Source: a virus. From it: 64,000 nucleotides of DNA. Below the pieces are notes generated by a model that did not search any database, had not been told where the DNA came from, and saw nothing but the letters and a program-made list of their open reading frames with translations. A program made the position numbers and the translations under genes. Positions 16,531 to 24,269 of the stretch are shown in pieces (within the stretch, counting starts at the first letter, position 1; every line of letters starts with the position of its first letter). The stretch spans positions 1 to 64,000 of IMG/VR virus record IMGVR_UViG_3300044527_000952. The stretch is one strand, 5' to 3'.

Positions 16531-17537
16531 TTGCAAGATGGCTACAAGGTCATATCCCTAAAAAAATATTACCATGGCAAATAGATATTGATACAACTAA
16601 TATTTGTAATCAAGATTGCTATTATTGTTACACAAGTGATTTTAGAGAACAACAACCTGTATATCAAACGTCTGAACAATACATTAAGTTAATAGATCAA
16701 TTGTACCATTGGAGTGAACATGATCCAAACACAATTGGTACCATATCAAATGTTATATTCAGTGGAGGAGGTGAGCCAACATTGTTACCACGTTACGAGG
16801 AAGTAATTGAGCATACGATTGATTGTGGTTATGTTGCTGCCATGAATACCAATGGAACAAAACTAGATAAGTTATTAACTATATCACCACATAAACTTAA
16901 ACGTATGGCATATATAGGGTTAGACATTGATAGCGCAATTGAATATACATATGAAGAAATTAGACGTAGTAAAATGACTCAGAGTCCTTTTAGTAAGGTT
17001 AAAGAAATAGCTAAAGAGTTAGGAAAAATGGGCGCACCTATTGATATCAAAGCATTGCTTATGCCACAAAATACAACTGATGATGAAATACGAGCACTAG
17101 TATTATATGCAAAAGAAGTTAATGCTAGAGAGATACATGCTAGACCTGTTGTATTAAATGAAGAATGTTTTACTGTTACACCTAGTATAATAAAAACATT
17201 TGAGCATTATGCGTCTATTTATAACGTTAAAGTTGATATAAGGTTGGCAAGAATAGGTGCACGAGATTATAAACAATGTCATCAATTTTTTCTATTTCCA
17301 TCATTCTCTGCTGATGGTAAAATTTATGTATGTTGTGAATATAAAGGTAGGAAAGATATTTGTTTAGGATCGTGGGTAGATGATGATTGGCGTGATTTGT
17401 GGTGTGGTGAAAAACACAAAGAAATATATAAACATTTCAAGACTGTTTTTTGCAGACCATGTAGACCAAACCACACCAATAATCAAATAGAATATGCCTT
17501 AAAAGATTATAACAAAGTATTACGTGGTTTTATATAA
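16512..17537 (+). CDS. Radical SAM/SPASM-type enzyme
   Basis: 341 residues. The SAM cluster motif is CNQDCYYC near residue 34, followed by FSGGGEP. The C-terminal third has C-H-Q-F-F, V-C-C-E-Y, D-I-C-L-G, L-W-C-G and C-R-P-C, a SPASM-like auxiliary cluster set. Unlike the 0.3-6.6 kb paralogs, its extra cysteines are C-terminal. Overlaps the glycosyltransferase-like gene and converges with the papain-like gene at 17530. Substrate unknown. Confidence 0.8.
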   Translation: MEQYSLVARWLQGHIPKKILPWQIDIDTTNICNQDCYYCYTSDFREQQPVYQTSEQYIKLIDQLYHWSEHDPNTIGTISNVIFSGGGEPTLLPRYEEVIEHTIDCGYVAAMNTNGTKLDKLLTISPHKLKRMAYIGLDIDSAIEYTYEEIRRSKMTQSPFSKVKEIAKELGKMGAPIDIKALLMPQNTTDDEIRALVLYAKEVNAREIHARPVVLNEECFTVTPSIIKTFEHYASIYNVKVDIRLARIGARDYKQCHQFFLFPSFSADGKIYVCCEYKGRKDICLGSWVDDDWRDLWCGEKHKEIYKHFKTVFCRPCRPNHTNNQIEYALKDYNKVLRGFI

Positions 17538-18294
17538 GTGAAGATACTTGATCACTTATTGTAAATGCCCATGACTCTGTTACATATTTTATGTAATAAT
17601 CAAATGGAATATGGCAATAACCAACCATGCCCCATTCTTCACCCCATACATTTTTAGCTATAAAATATTGTTCATCAATGTTATAACCTACTAATACCAT
17701 AGTATGTAGTCCATAATATAACTGACCAAATTTTGGGTGTTTTACATGATAATTATCTTTATTATATCCAAGAAAATCTTCGTAAATGTTGATACCAATT
17801 ACAGGTGGTTTATTAACTGATATAGAATCTACTGCATCATTTATGTTATATAGTGAATAATATTCTGTGATATAACGATACTTTGCATCTTCGTAAGCAG
17901 CATCGCTAGGTTTTTCATCGACTTTAGTTAGGTCATAGGGCCATAATTTTTCGTCACATGCACCGTAGTAATATACTGCACGTAATCCGCTGCGTAATGA
18001 TATACTGTAGTCTTGTGCAGATACACCTTCTAAGTAACGTGCATTATAGAAAATAAACAAACTACTTAAATCCACATATTTGTCAGGATAATAATACATT
18101 AATTGCATTTGGTAAGAATCTGCAATAACTTTACCTACGCTAGTACCAATATAATTTGGATTTTCTATAATATCACTTTTACGTAAATCCATCGTTTCTC
18201 TTGTTGGAACACGTGGTTTTTTAAACCTAAAATCACGCTTATCGTATCTACTAGGTTTAACTGTAAACTTTTTAAGTAATTTAATATCAATCAT
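17530..18294 (-). CDS. Papain-like (C1-type) protein with catalytic Cys replaced
   Basis: 254 residues. The start is ATG 18294, overlapping the upstream TGA. The fold is recognised from G-L-H197-T-M-V-L-V-G-Y, A-K-N215-V-W-G-E-E-W-G and an N-terminal R-Y-D-K-R-D segment as in C1 peptidases. Where active members have G-S-C, this one reads I-G-T-S52-V-G, so the nucleophile Cys appears to be Ser. Last gene of a minus-strand string of fibre-like proteins. Possibly a binding protein rather than a protease. Confidence 0.7.
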   Translation of the reverse strand: MIDIKLLKKFTVKPSRYDKRDFRFKKPRVPTRETMDLRKSDIIENPNYIGTSVGKVIADSYQMQLMYYYPDKYVDLSSLFIFYNARYLEGVSAQDYSISLRSGLRAVYYYGACDEKLWPYDLTKVDEKPSDAAYEDAKYRYITEYYSLYNINDAVDSISVNKPPVIGINIYEDFLGYNKDNYHVKHPKFGQLYYGLHTMVLVGYNIDEQYFIAKNVWGEEWGMVGYCHIPFDYYIKYVTESWAFTISDQVSSLI

Positions 18295-19016
18295 ATTATC
18301 CACCAATTACCTGCACGTGAAACTAAGCTTACACTTTGATAAGGTGTACTAATAATATAATTTGCCTTATTATCAATTTTTTGAACACCCGTTGGAGTAA
18401 TTGTAATTTTACCACTACCTTGACCAAACTCATCTTTAATAGTATAAACACGCCCATCAAATCCTGATGGTAAAGTAACTGTTACAGCATTTGCAGAACT
18501 TACGCCAATGTACTCATCCATTACATCTGCGGTATAATTTGCTGATATGCCTACAACATTAATTAAATCAGCACCAAAACTACTAATAGTAATATTTCCT
18601 GTATTGGCTGTTAATGATATACCACTTCCTGCGGTTAGTTGTAATACACCTGTATTAGTTACCGTAAAAGAAGCAGCATAACCATTACTAACTACATTAG
18701 ATAACGCAATACCTGCACCATTAGAAGGAGTAACGCTAGTAACTACTAGTGCTCCATTTGCAGTTAAATTACCTGAAAAACTTCCATTATTACCAACTAA
18801 GTTACCACTTACATTTGCATTGTCTGCATTTAATGTAGTGATGTTACCTGTATTTGCTGTAAGTAAGTTACTAACATTAGCATTAAAGAATGTTACGTTT
18901 GCGTTAGGTGATAAATCTTGTGATAAAGAAATTACACCATTAGATACGTTGATGTAGTTTCCAACTTCTACAACACCGTAATCTGTTGTTGATCCAAAGG
19001 GGGCTAGGTATGACAT
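18291..19016 (-). CDS. Fibre-like virion protein
   Basis: 241 residues. The N-terminal part has repeated T/N/G-rich short strands (A-N-V-S-G-N-L, A-N-T-G-N-I-T) typical of trimeric fibre stalks. The C-terminal about 85 residues (D-E-Y-I-G-V-S-S... T-V-T-L-P... G-N-W-W-I-I) are homologous to the C-terminus of the neighbouring collagen-like protein, with D-Y-Y-I-G-V and G-N-W-Y-I-I. AAGGA precedes the start. Probably a tail or head fibre. Confidence 0.7.
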   Translation of the reverse strand: MSYLAPFGSTTDYGVVEVGNYINVSNGVISLSQDLSPNANVTFFNANVSNLLTANTGNITTLNADNANVSGNLVGNNGSFSGNLTANGALVVTSVTPSNGAGIALSNVVSNGYAASFTVTNTGVLQLTAGSGISLTANTGNITISSFGADLINVVGISANYTADVMDEYIGVSSANAVTVTLPSGFDGRVYTIKDEFGQGSGKITITPTGVQKIDNKANYIISTPYQSVSLVSRAGNWWII

Positions 19017-19028
19017 TTTTAATTTTCC

Positions 19029-19706
19029 TTATATAATATACCAATTTCCATCACGACAAAACAAATTAATGGTTTGCCATGGCACTTCCATAACGTAGGT
19101 TGTATTGCCATCAATCGTGCTGCCATCTGATGTAGCAATAGTAACTTTACGATTGCCTAATGGTGGACCCATTTCAGCTTTTATAATAATTTCGTCACAA
19201 GTTGCGCAATTTGCGGGTAATGTGATAGTAGTCGGTCTATCACTATTAACGCCAATATAGTAATCATCCATTTGAGCAATGTAGTCTTGTGATACCAAAA
19301 TTGCCTTGCACTCGCAACTACAGTTTCCAGGCGGTCCAATAGGTCCTTGAGGCCCTGGTTCGCCTGGAGGACCTTGCTCTCCACGTTCGCCAATCGGTCC
19401 TTGATCTCCCTTAGGTCCTTGTTCTCCACTTGGTCCAACCTCGCCTTGATCTCCTTTAGGTCCTTGCTCACCTTGCGGACCTGGGGGTCCAGGGGGTCCA
19501 GGTGGTCCTGGGGGGCATTTGTCACATTCATCTCCATTATTATTAATTATAACGGTATCGTTACCTGCACCTGTATCAATAGGTATTTTCCCACCTGCTA
19601 GCTGTAACTGTGCATTTTGTAATAGTTTTGGATTTACAGGTTTACCATCAGTTAATGCAAGTAATGCTTGTTGTAGTTCAATAAGTCTACGATCATGTCC
19701 GTCCAT
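19029..19706 (-). CDS. Collagen-like fibre protein
   Basis: 225 residues. Residues 67-127 are 20 uninterrupted Gly-X-Y triplets, rich in GPP, GEQ and GPK. They are bracketed by Cys61/Cys64 and Cys129/Cys131/Cys133, which could lock a triple helix. The C-terminal domain (Y-Y-I-G-V... T-I-T-L-P... G-N-W-Y-I-I) is shared with 18291..19016. AAAGGAG precedes the ATG. Collagen-like stalks are known in phage fibres; receptor contact is an inference. Confidence 0.75.
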   Translation of the reverse strand: MDGHDRRLIELQQALLALTDGKPVNPKLLQNAQLQLAGGKIPIDTGAGNDTVIINNNGDECDKCPPGPPGPPGPPGPQGEQGPKGDQGEVGPSGEQGPKGDQGPIGERGEQGPPGEPGPQGPIGPPGNCSCECKAILVSQDYIAQMDDYYIGVNSDRPTTITLPANCATCDEIIIKAEMGPPLGNRKVTIATSDGSTIDGNTTYVMEVPWQTINLFCRDGNWYII

Positions 19707-19725
19707 AATAACTCCTTTTAAACAA

Positions 19726-19752
19726 GGGCAACTTCCTTGTGAGAAGTTACCC
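19726..19752 (-). terminator. Possible hairpin between coiled-coil and collagen-like genes
   Basis: GGGCAACTTC faces GAAGTTACCC with one mismatch. On the minus strand TTGTTT follows. Weak terminator or RNA structure. Confidence 0.4.
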
Positions 19753-19778
19753 CTGCCTTAGCACAACAATGTTATAGA

Positions 19779-20447
19779 TTAGCCAACGTTATTGCTTGTG
19801 GCTCTTTGACCAACACCTAATTGTGTTCCAAAGTTAACCATGCTATTACGAGCATCACTTAATTGACTACCAAAAGCTTGAATTTGTGACTGTAGAGCAG
19901 CCCACTGACCTTGATTTTGAGACTGTTCAGCGTGATATCTCCAATGACGGTGACCTTCACGCTCTTCAACGATTTCAGCATTACGCTCAATTAACATACG
20001 ATTTAAATCTTGTGTTTTTAAATCATTGATAAGTGCACGTGTTGCCTCAGCTTGATTGTCAATCTTGTCGCTCAAGTAGGTTGACTGTTGCTGTATAGCA
20101 ACTTGTGTCTTAAGTGCGTTGATTTCAGCATCTTTAGCTGCGCCCATGAAACCAGCAACCATGGCCTGTTGTGCTGAAATAATTTGAGCACGAATATCTT
20201 GTGTGTCACGAGCTACATCAAAGAACCTTGCGTCAAGACGATCAGCATTACGATCTACATCTGATGTAACTCTTGCTGTTGAATCTGAGACACGCTGATT
20301 AATATCAAATCGTGCGTCTTTGATAGCACCTTGTGTGTTATAGTCGCCTTTTAGGCCTTCTTTAACGATTTCATTGGTATGCTCTACTGCTTCACGACGA
20401 ATATCGCTATGTTGATCGGCCAAATAATTTGTATCTACTTCTGCCAT
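19779..20447 (-). CDS. Long-helix coiled-coil protein, probable virion component
   Basis: 222 residues, almost entirely predicted helix with heptad-like spacing and high Ala, Gln, Asp and Arg content (Q-R-V-S-D-S-T-A-R-V... I-I-S-A-Q-Q-A-M-V-A-G-F), no Cys. AGGAG precedes the start. First of four same-strand genes with the fibre proteins, so a structural role is likely. No specific family assigned. Confidence 0.6.
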   Translation of the reverse strand: MAEVDTNYLADQHSDIRREAVEHTNEIVKEGLKGDYNTQGAIKDARFDINQRVSDSTARVTSDVDRNADRLDARFFDVARDTQDIRAQIISAQQAMVAGFMGAAKDAEINALKTQVAIQQQSTYLSDKIDNQAEATRALINDLKTQDLNRMLIERNAEIVEEREGHRHWRYHAEQSQNQGQWAALQSQIQAFGSQLSDARNSMVNFGTQLGVGQRATSNNVG

Positions 20448-20466
20448 TTTTTTCTCCTAGGTTAAT

Positions 20467-20482
20467 GAAGATTCCAATCTTC
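20467..20482. promoter_or_regulatory. Palindrome GAAGATT-CC-AATCTTC
   Basis: Perfect 7-bp arms in the gap between the LuxR-type regulator gene and the coiled-coil gene. An operator or RNA hairpin is possible. Confidence 0.35.
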
Positions 20483-20533
20483 AATAGTACTTAAGAGAAT
20501 TTTCGGCGTTATTTTCTATAATTTAGGACATAT

Positions 20534-21247
20534 CTATACATGAGTATAGCTTTTACCAAAAATAGCCAATTGTGTTCTATTTCTTACGCCAAATTTTTTT
20601 AAAATTGTACCTATATGTAATTTCACTGTACTTTCACTAATATTTAAAGTTTTAGCTATCATTTTATTACTCGCACCACGATTAGTTACCATGTCAAGAA
20701 TTTGATTTTGCCTTGAAGTTAATTTAATTGTATTTTTACTTATAACCACTTTAGTAACTTTATTCTTTTTAGGATGTAACAAATCGTGGGTATGTTTGGG
20801 TATATGATATTTGTTTGCTAATAAATCGTTAATAGATTCTTTTGCCTCTTGAGGCGTAAAACCATAAACTCTTGCAATAAACCCTGAAATATGAATATTG
20901 CTAATAGCATCTCTTATAAGTTTTAAATCAGTATTTTTTGTTATCGCTGCTACTATTTTTGTTTTTGAATTTATACTTCTAATTAATGTTGCTAATGTAT
21001 GAATAATTTCAAACATACCAACACCTGCCATATTATAAAGATCTTCAATATCAATTGATACCCACGCAAAATTATTTTTTTCGTTAATGATGTATGAATA
21101 AGATTCTTGTATAGTGTTTACTCTAACAACATTAAAATTAAAATACTCAATTAATTTCATGTTTTCCTCACATGTAGTATGGTGAGGTCTTGTTGAGCTA
21201 ATAACAAGTATATTGATTTTTTGTTGGTTCTCTGACGCTAGCATCAT
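20534..21247 (-). CDS. LuxR/FixJ-type DNA-binding regulator with receiver-like N-terminus
   Basis: 237 residues. The C-terminal about 60 residues are a GerE/LuxR helix-turn-helix: L-T-S-R-Q-N-Q-I-L-D-M-V, then A-K-T-L-N-I-S-E-S-T-V-K-L-H-I. The N-terminal about 140 residues look like a response-regulator receiver (strand I-N-I-L-V-I-S-S, V-S-I-D-I-E-D with a candidate acidic site, I-V-A-A-I-T-K), but the usual phospho-acceptor context is poor. AAGGG before the first of two ATGs supports 21247. Iterated repeats upstream suggest autoregulation. Predicted transcription factor, target genes unknown. Confidence 0.8.
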   Translation of the reverse strand: MMLASENQQKINILVISSTRPHHTTCEENMKLIEYFNFNVVRVNTIQESYSYIINEKNNFAWVSIDIEDLYNMAGVGMFEIIHTLATLIRSINSKTKIVAAITKNTDLKLIRDAISNIHISGFIARVYGFTPQEAKESINDLLANKYHIPKHTHDLLHPKKNKVTKVVISKNTIKLTSRQNQILDMVTNRGASNKMIAKTLNISESTVKLHIGTILKKFGVRNRTQLAIFGKSYTHV

Positions 21248-21287
21248 AATTTTCCCTTGATGTTACTGCTATTAGTACTTAAGTAAA

Positions 21288-21345
21288 GTATAGACCTTAA
21301 TTTACGTACTAATGTCTATACCTATACTTGTACATACCTATACTT
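21288..21345. promoter_or_regulatory. Operator-like repeat cluster upstream of the LuxR-type gene
   Basis: GTATAGAC (21288-21295) and GTCTATAC (21314-21321) are inverted. TACCTATACTT occurs at 21319-21329 and again at 21335-21345, 16 bp apart. Placed between the divergent regulator and kinase genes. Confidence 0.5.
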
Positions 21346-21422
21346 CGATCCGTTTAGTTTTTATACTTAAACTTTGAACGGTTTATTGTCACAGAAGATC
21401 GATTTATTTCCAAGCGAATTAA

Positions 21423-21430
21423 GATAAATA
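21423..21430 (+). promoter_or_regulatory. T4-type late promoter, leaderless
   Basis: GATAAATA ends 5 nt before the ATG at 21436. Confidence 0.5.
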
Positions 21431-21435
21431 ATATT

Positions 21436-22083
21436 ATGAAAATTCAAGAGATTATGTTACTTAATGAGGGTGTTAATGACCCTAACATTTTTAAGGCTGT
21501 GTTTATGGCAGGTGGCCCAGGCTCAGGCAAAAGCTTTGTTGCCCGTAAACTTGGCTTGCAAGCAGCAGGACTACGTACCATTAATAGTGATGATGCTTTT
21601 GAATTTCTTCTTAGAAAACATCAACTTGATCCCAAAATGCCACCTGCAGAACAAGAAAAGCGTGACATTGTAAGACAACGTGCTAAACAAATGACCAAAG
21701 AACGTGAAAAGAACTATTTCCAAGGTCGTTTAGGTGTTATCATTGATGGTACTGCTAAGGATGCTGAAAAAACTGCTAAGACAAAAGCAGGTTTAGAAGC
21801 ACTTGGGTACCAAACCATGATGGTGTTTGTCAATACTAGCTTACCCGTTGCATTAGAACGTAATCGCCAACGTGAACGCAGCGTACCTGATGAGGTTGCT
21901 AAACAAGCCCATGCTGAAGTACAAGTGGGTAAAGATGCACTACAACAAGTATTTGGCTCAAATTTTGTAGTTGTTTTAAATGATATAGAGCCTGATTTCA
22001 AACCTGCTTACAAAAAAGTACAAAGCTTTTTAAGGCAACCACTTACTCCAACCGCACAACGTTGGATCAACCAAAATAGCTAA
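21436..22083 (+). CDS. Zeta-toxin-like P-loop kinase with possible capsid-targeting N-terminus
   Basis: 215 residues. Walker A is GGPGSGKS (26-33), followed by I-N-S-D-D-A-F-E-F (substrate-pocket acid) and G-V-I-I-D-G-T-A, as in zeta-toxin/polynucleotide-kinase-like enzymes. The N-terminus M-K-I-Q-E-I-M-L-L-N-E resembles the leader of T4 internal head proteins with an L-x-E cleavage site. Similar G-V-N-D-P...F-K-A-V-F proteins occur in T4-like phages by my recall. Substrate unknown; phosphorylation of a nucleotide or nucleotide-sugar is inferred. Confidence 0.75.
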   Translation: MKIQEIMLLNEGVNDPNIFKAVFMAGGPGSGKSFVARKLGLQAAGLRTINSDDAFEFLLRKHQLDPKMPPAEQEKRDIVRQRAKQMTKEREKNYFQGRLGVIIDGTAKDAEKTAKTKAGLEALGYQTMMVFVNTSLPVALERNRQRERSVPDEVAKQAHAEVQVGKDALQQVFGSNFVVVLNDIEPDFKPAYKKVQSFLRQPLTPTAQRWINQNS

Positions 22084-22106
22084 TCTATCCAATTTGTTTG
22101 CAAAAT

Positions 22107-22114
22107 TATAAATA
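22107..22114 (+). promoter_or_regulatory. Consensus T4-type late promoter TATAAATA
   Basis: Perfect octamer upstream of ahpC. The predicted leader is about 55 nt with an AAAGGA before the ATG at 22176. Confidence 0.65.
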
Positions 22115-22175
22115 ATGTGTGAATATTATGTCTTGGACATATATTCATTTTTCACACACAGAAAGGAAAAAACAA

Positions 22176-22715
22176 ATGAAAACAGTAGGTGATAAACTCA
22201 CACCATTCGCAATTACAGGGGTAAAACCCCACCAACCTGAAGATACATTCTTCACAATCACAGAAAAAAGTTTTGAAGGTAAATGGAAAATTATCGTTTA
22301 CTATCCAAAATCATTTACTTTTGTTTGCCCGACAGAAATTGTCGGATATGATAAGCTATATCATGATTTCGAAGATCGTGATGCAGTTCTACTTACAGGT
22401 TCTATTGATAATGAATTCTGTGCTTTAGCTTGGCAAAATAATCATTTAGACCTTAAAAAAATCAAACATATCCAATTTGCTGATACACAAAGAGGTGACT
22501 TAAGTTTGGTTGAACAATTAGGAGTATTTTACAATACTGCTGGCGCTCCCTTAAGAGCAACATTTATTATTGATCCTGATAATGTTATTCAACATGTTAC
22601 TGTTAATAATTTAAATGTCGGACGTTCACCTGAAGAAACTTTACGAATTTTAGACGGATGTCAAACTAATGAGCTTTGCGCTTGTAATCGTGCTGTAGGG
22701 GGAGAAACTTTATAA
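22176..22715 (+). CDS. ahpC: AhpC-type peroxiredoxin
   Basis: 179 residues. F-T-F-V-C51-P-T-E-I carries the peroxidatic Cys. The C-terminus N-E-L-C168-A-C170-N-R holds the resolving cysteines, in the arrangement of AhpC proteins reduced by AhpD. Reduces peroxides in the cytoplasm. ATG 22176 was chosen because AAAGGA lies just upstream; an ATG at 22119 would add an unrelated N-terminus. A phage-encoded AhpD follows at 23751, with a homing endonuclease between. Confidence 0.9.
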   Translation: MKTVGDKLTPFAITGVKPHQPEDTFFTITEKSFEGKWKIIVYYPKSFTFVCPTEIVGYDKLYHDFEDRDAVLLTGSIDNEFCALAWQNNHLDLKKIKHIQFADTQRGDLSLVEQLGVFYNTAGAPLRATFIIDPDNVIQHVTVNNLNVGRSPEETLRILDGCQTNELCACNRAVGGETL

Positions 22716-22729
22716 ATCAGTAGGGCAGA

Positions 22730-22737
22730 CATAAATA
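22730..22737 (+). promoter_or_regulatory. T4-type late promoter octamer
   Basis: CATAAATA before the GIY-YIG gene, with AAGGAG between octamer and ATG 22755. Confidence 0.5.
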
Positions 22738-22754
22738 CTCTAGAAGGAGTGTTT

Positions 22755-23507
22755 ATGTCACATCGTATACCTTACACCTATTATGTATTTCATAGACCAA
22801 CAGGCTTAAAATATTATGGCTCGAAATATGGAAAAAATGCAAATCCTAACACTTTTTGGAAACCTAATGGGTATTTTACATCATCTAAAAAAGTCAAAAA
22901 ACTTATTATAGAATATGGCATCGATTCATTTGACGCAGAGGTTAGGAAAATTTTTGATAGTCCTGATAAAGCTATAAATTATGAATACAAATTTTTAAAG
23001 AAAGTGAAAGCTTTATTAAAAGATGATTGGCTAAATGATAATTATGGAGGAGAAAAATTTAGAAATATTGGTCCTGCTAGTGAAAAAACTTTGCAAGCAC
23101 AAAGAAATAAAAAACAATCACTTGAAAGTAATATTAAAAGATCTAAAGCTCTTAAAGGAAAAGAAGTATCAAATGAAACTAGAGAAAAAATGTCAGTGGT
23201 GCAAAAAAATCGTTCACCTGAAAAAGAAGAGGAAAGACGAGGTAAAATTAGAGCAAAAGCAATAGGTCGTGGGCACAGTGACGAGACGAAATCTAAACTA
23301 TCAAAAATATTTACTGGTACAAAGTGGATCAACAATGGTACTAATCAAAAAACAGTTAGGTTCGATGAATTAAACCAATATTTAGATTCAGGTTGGAAAT
23401 TAGGAAGGATACTTACTATAGTGACATGTCCACATTGTGGAACTAGTGGTGTAAACTATAATTTAACAAGAAACCACTTTGATAAGTGTAAACAGAAAAA
23501 AATTTAA
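22755..23507 (+). CDS. GIY-YIG homing endonuclease with NUMOD3 repeats
   Basis: 250 residues. The N-terminus has the GIY-YIG-type core (Y-T-Y-Y-V-F... L-K-Y-Y-G-S-K-Y-G). The middle has NUMOD3-like DNA-binding repeats (G-K-E-V-S-N-E-T-R-E-K-M-S and G-H-S-D-E-T-K-S-K-L-S), then W-I-N-N-G-T. The C-terminus has a Cys/His finger (C-P-H-C...H-F-D-K-C). ATG 22755 sits 6-7 nt after AAGGAG. A free-standing mobile gene, inserted between ahpC and ahpD. Confidence 0.85.
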   Translation: MSHRIPYTYYVFHRPTGLKYYGSKYGKNANPNTFWKPNGYFTSSKKVKKLIIEYGIDSFDAEVRKIFDSPDKAINYEYKFLKKVKALLKDDWLNDNYGGEKFRNIGPASEKTLQAQRNKKQSLESNIKRSKALKGKEVSNETREKMSVVQKNRSPEKEEERRGKIRAKAIGRGHSDETKSKLSKIFTGTKWINNGTNQKTVRFDELNQYLDSGWKLGRILTIVTCPHCGTSGVNYNLTRNHFDKCKQKKI

Positions 23508-23517
23508 GGATTAGAAC

Positions 23518-23649
23518 ATGTTCAATTATGAATCTTTGTGGGATTTATATGAAATGAAATTTATCATAATTTTTCTATCAATAGTTGTAACCATTGTTCT
23601 TGCAACATGGTTATATGATAAGAAAAAGGATAAAGATAATCATGATTGA
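23518..23649 (+). CDS. 43-residue single-pass membrane protein
   Basis: Translation gives a short N-terminus, a hydrophobic helix (F-I-I-I-F-L-S-I-V-V-T-I-V-L-A-T) and a Lys/Asp-rich tail. AAGGA lies 5 nt before the ATG. The next small gene overlaps its end. Function unknown. Confidence 0.55.
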   Translation: MFNYESLWDLYEMKFIIIFLSIVVTIVLATWLYDKKKDKDNHD

Positions 23650-23767
23650 ACTTATTTGGGCACTTGGTGCAATTATTTTAATTGATGTAGTATTAGGTGG
23701 TGAAAATGCGGCTGAACCATTGTTACAAGAATATATAGGAGAATTTAAAAATGTCAGCATGGGTTAA
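23642..23767 (+). CDS. 41-residue small membrane-type protein
   Basis: Overlaps both the preceding small gene and the start of ahpD. The N-terminal half is hydrophobic (L-I-W-A-L-G-A-I-I-L-I). Possibly only a coupling ORF for AhpD translation. Confidence 0.4.
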   Translation: MIELIWALGAIILIDVVLGGENAAEPLLQEYIGEFKNVSMG

Positions 23768-24266
23768 TGTATTAAAAGAAGGATTGCCTGATTACGCAAA
23801 AGATATACGTCTAAATTTAGATGCAGTAATTTTACGTTCAAGCTTAGATCCTATCGTAGCTGAAGGATGTGCGCTAGCTGCAGCAGTTGCAACAGGTAAT
23901 GGTGGTATTGTGGGTAGAATTTATCCTTCAATAACTGATGAAGTAGAACGTGATGCAGCAATGGCAGCAGCAAGCCTTATGGCACAAAATAATGTATGGT
24001 ATCCATATGTTGAAATGGCAGAAGATGAAAATTTAAAAGGTTTACCTGCTCAGTTACGAATGAATGCAATATTATCACACGGTGGTACTACTAAAGTACG
24101 ATTTGAAGCGTATAGTTTGTGTGCTAGTATTGTTGGCAAGTGTCACTTTTGTGTAAAAGCACATTATGAAACACTTAAAAAAGAAGGCTACACTGTGGAA
24201 CAATTACGTGATATTGGACGCATTGCAGCAGTGATTAACGCAGCATGTAAAATATTAGTTGGGTAA
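23751..24266 (+). CDS. ahpD: AhpD-like alkylhydroperoxidase / carboxymuconolactone decarboxylase family
   Basis: 171 residues. G-K-C131-H-F-C134-V-K-A-H138 is the AhpD CxxC active site plus His. The helical surroundings (S-H-G-G-T-T-K... R-I-A-A-V-I-N-A-A) fit the family. AhpD reduces AhpC, so with 22176 it forms a complete thiol peroxidase module. AGGAG before the start. The D-amino-acid dehydrogenase follows after 3 nt. Confidence 0.85.
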   Translation: MSAWVNVLKEGLPDYAKDIRLNLDAVILRSSLDPIVAEGCALAAAVATGNGGIVGRIYPSITDEVERDAAMAAASLMAQNNVWYPYVEMAEDENLKGLPAQLRMNAILSHGGTTKVRFEAYSLCASIVGKCHFCVKAHYETLKKEGYTVEQLRDIGRIAAVINAACKILVG

Positions 24267-24269
24267 TTA

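Noticed and set aside
19347-19601. Plus-strand ORFs opposite the collagen-like gene
   Set aside because: Shadows of the Gly-X-Y codon pattern; no ribosome-binding site and odd composition.
22119-22175. Upstream ATG of ahpC
   Set aside because: Adds an unrelated N-terminus before the conserved start and lacks a ribosome-binding site, while AAAGGA precedes 22176.
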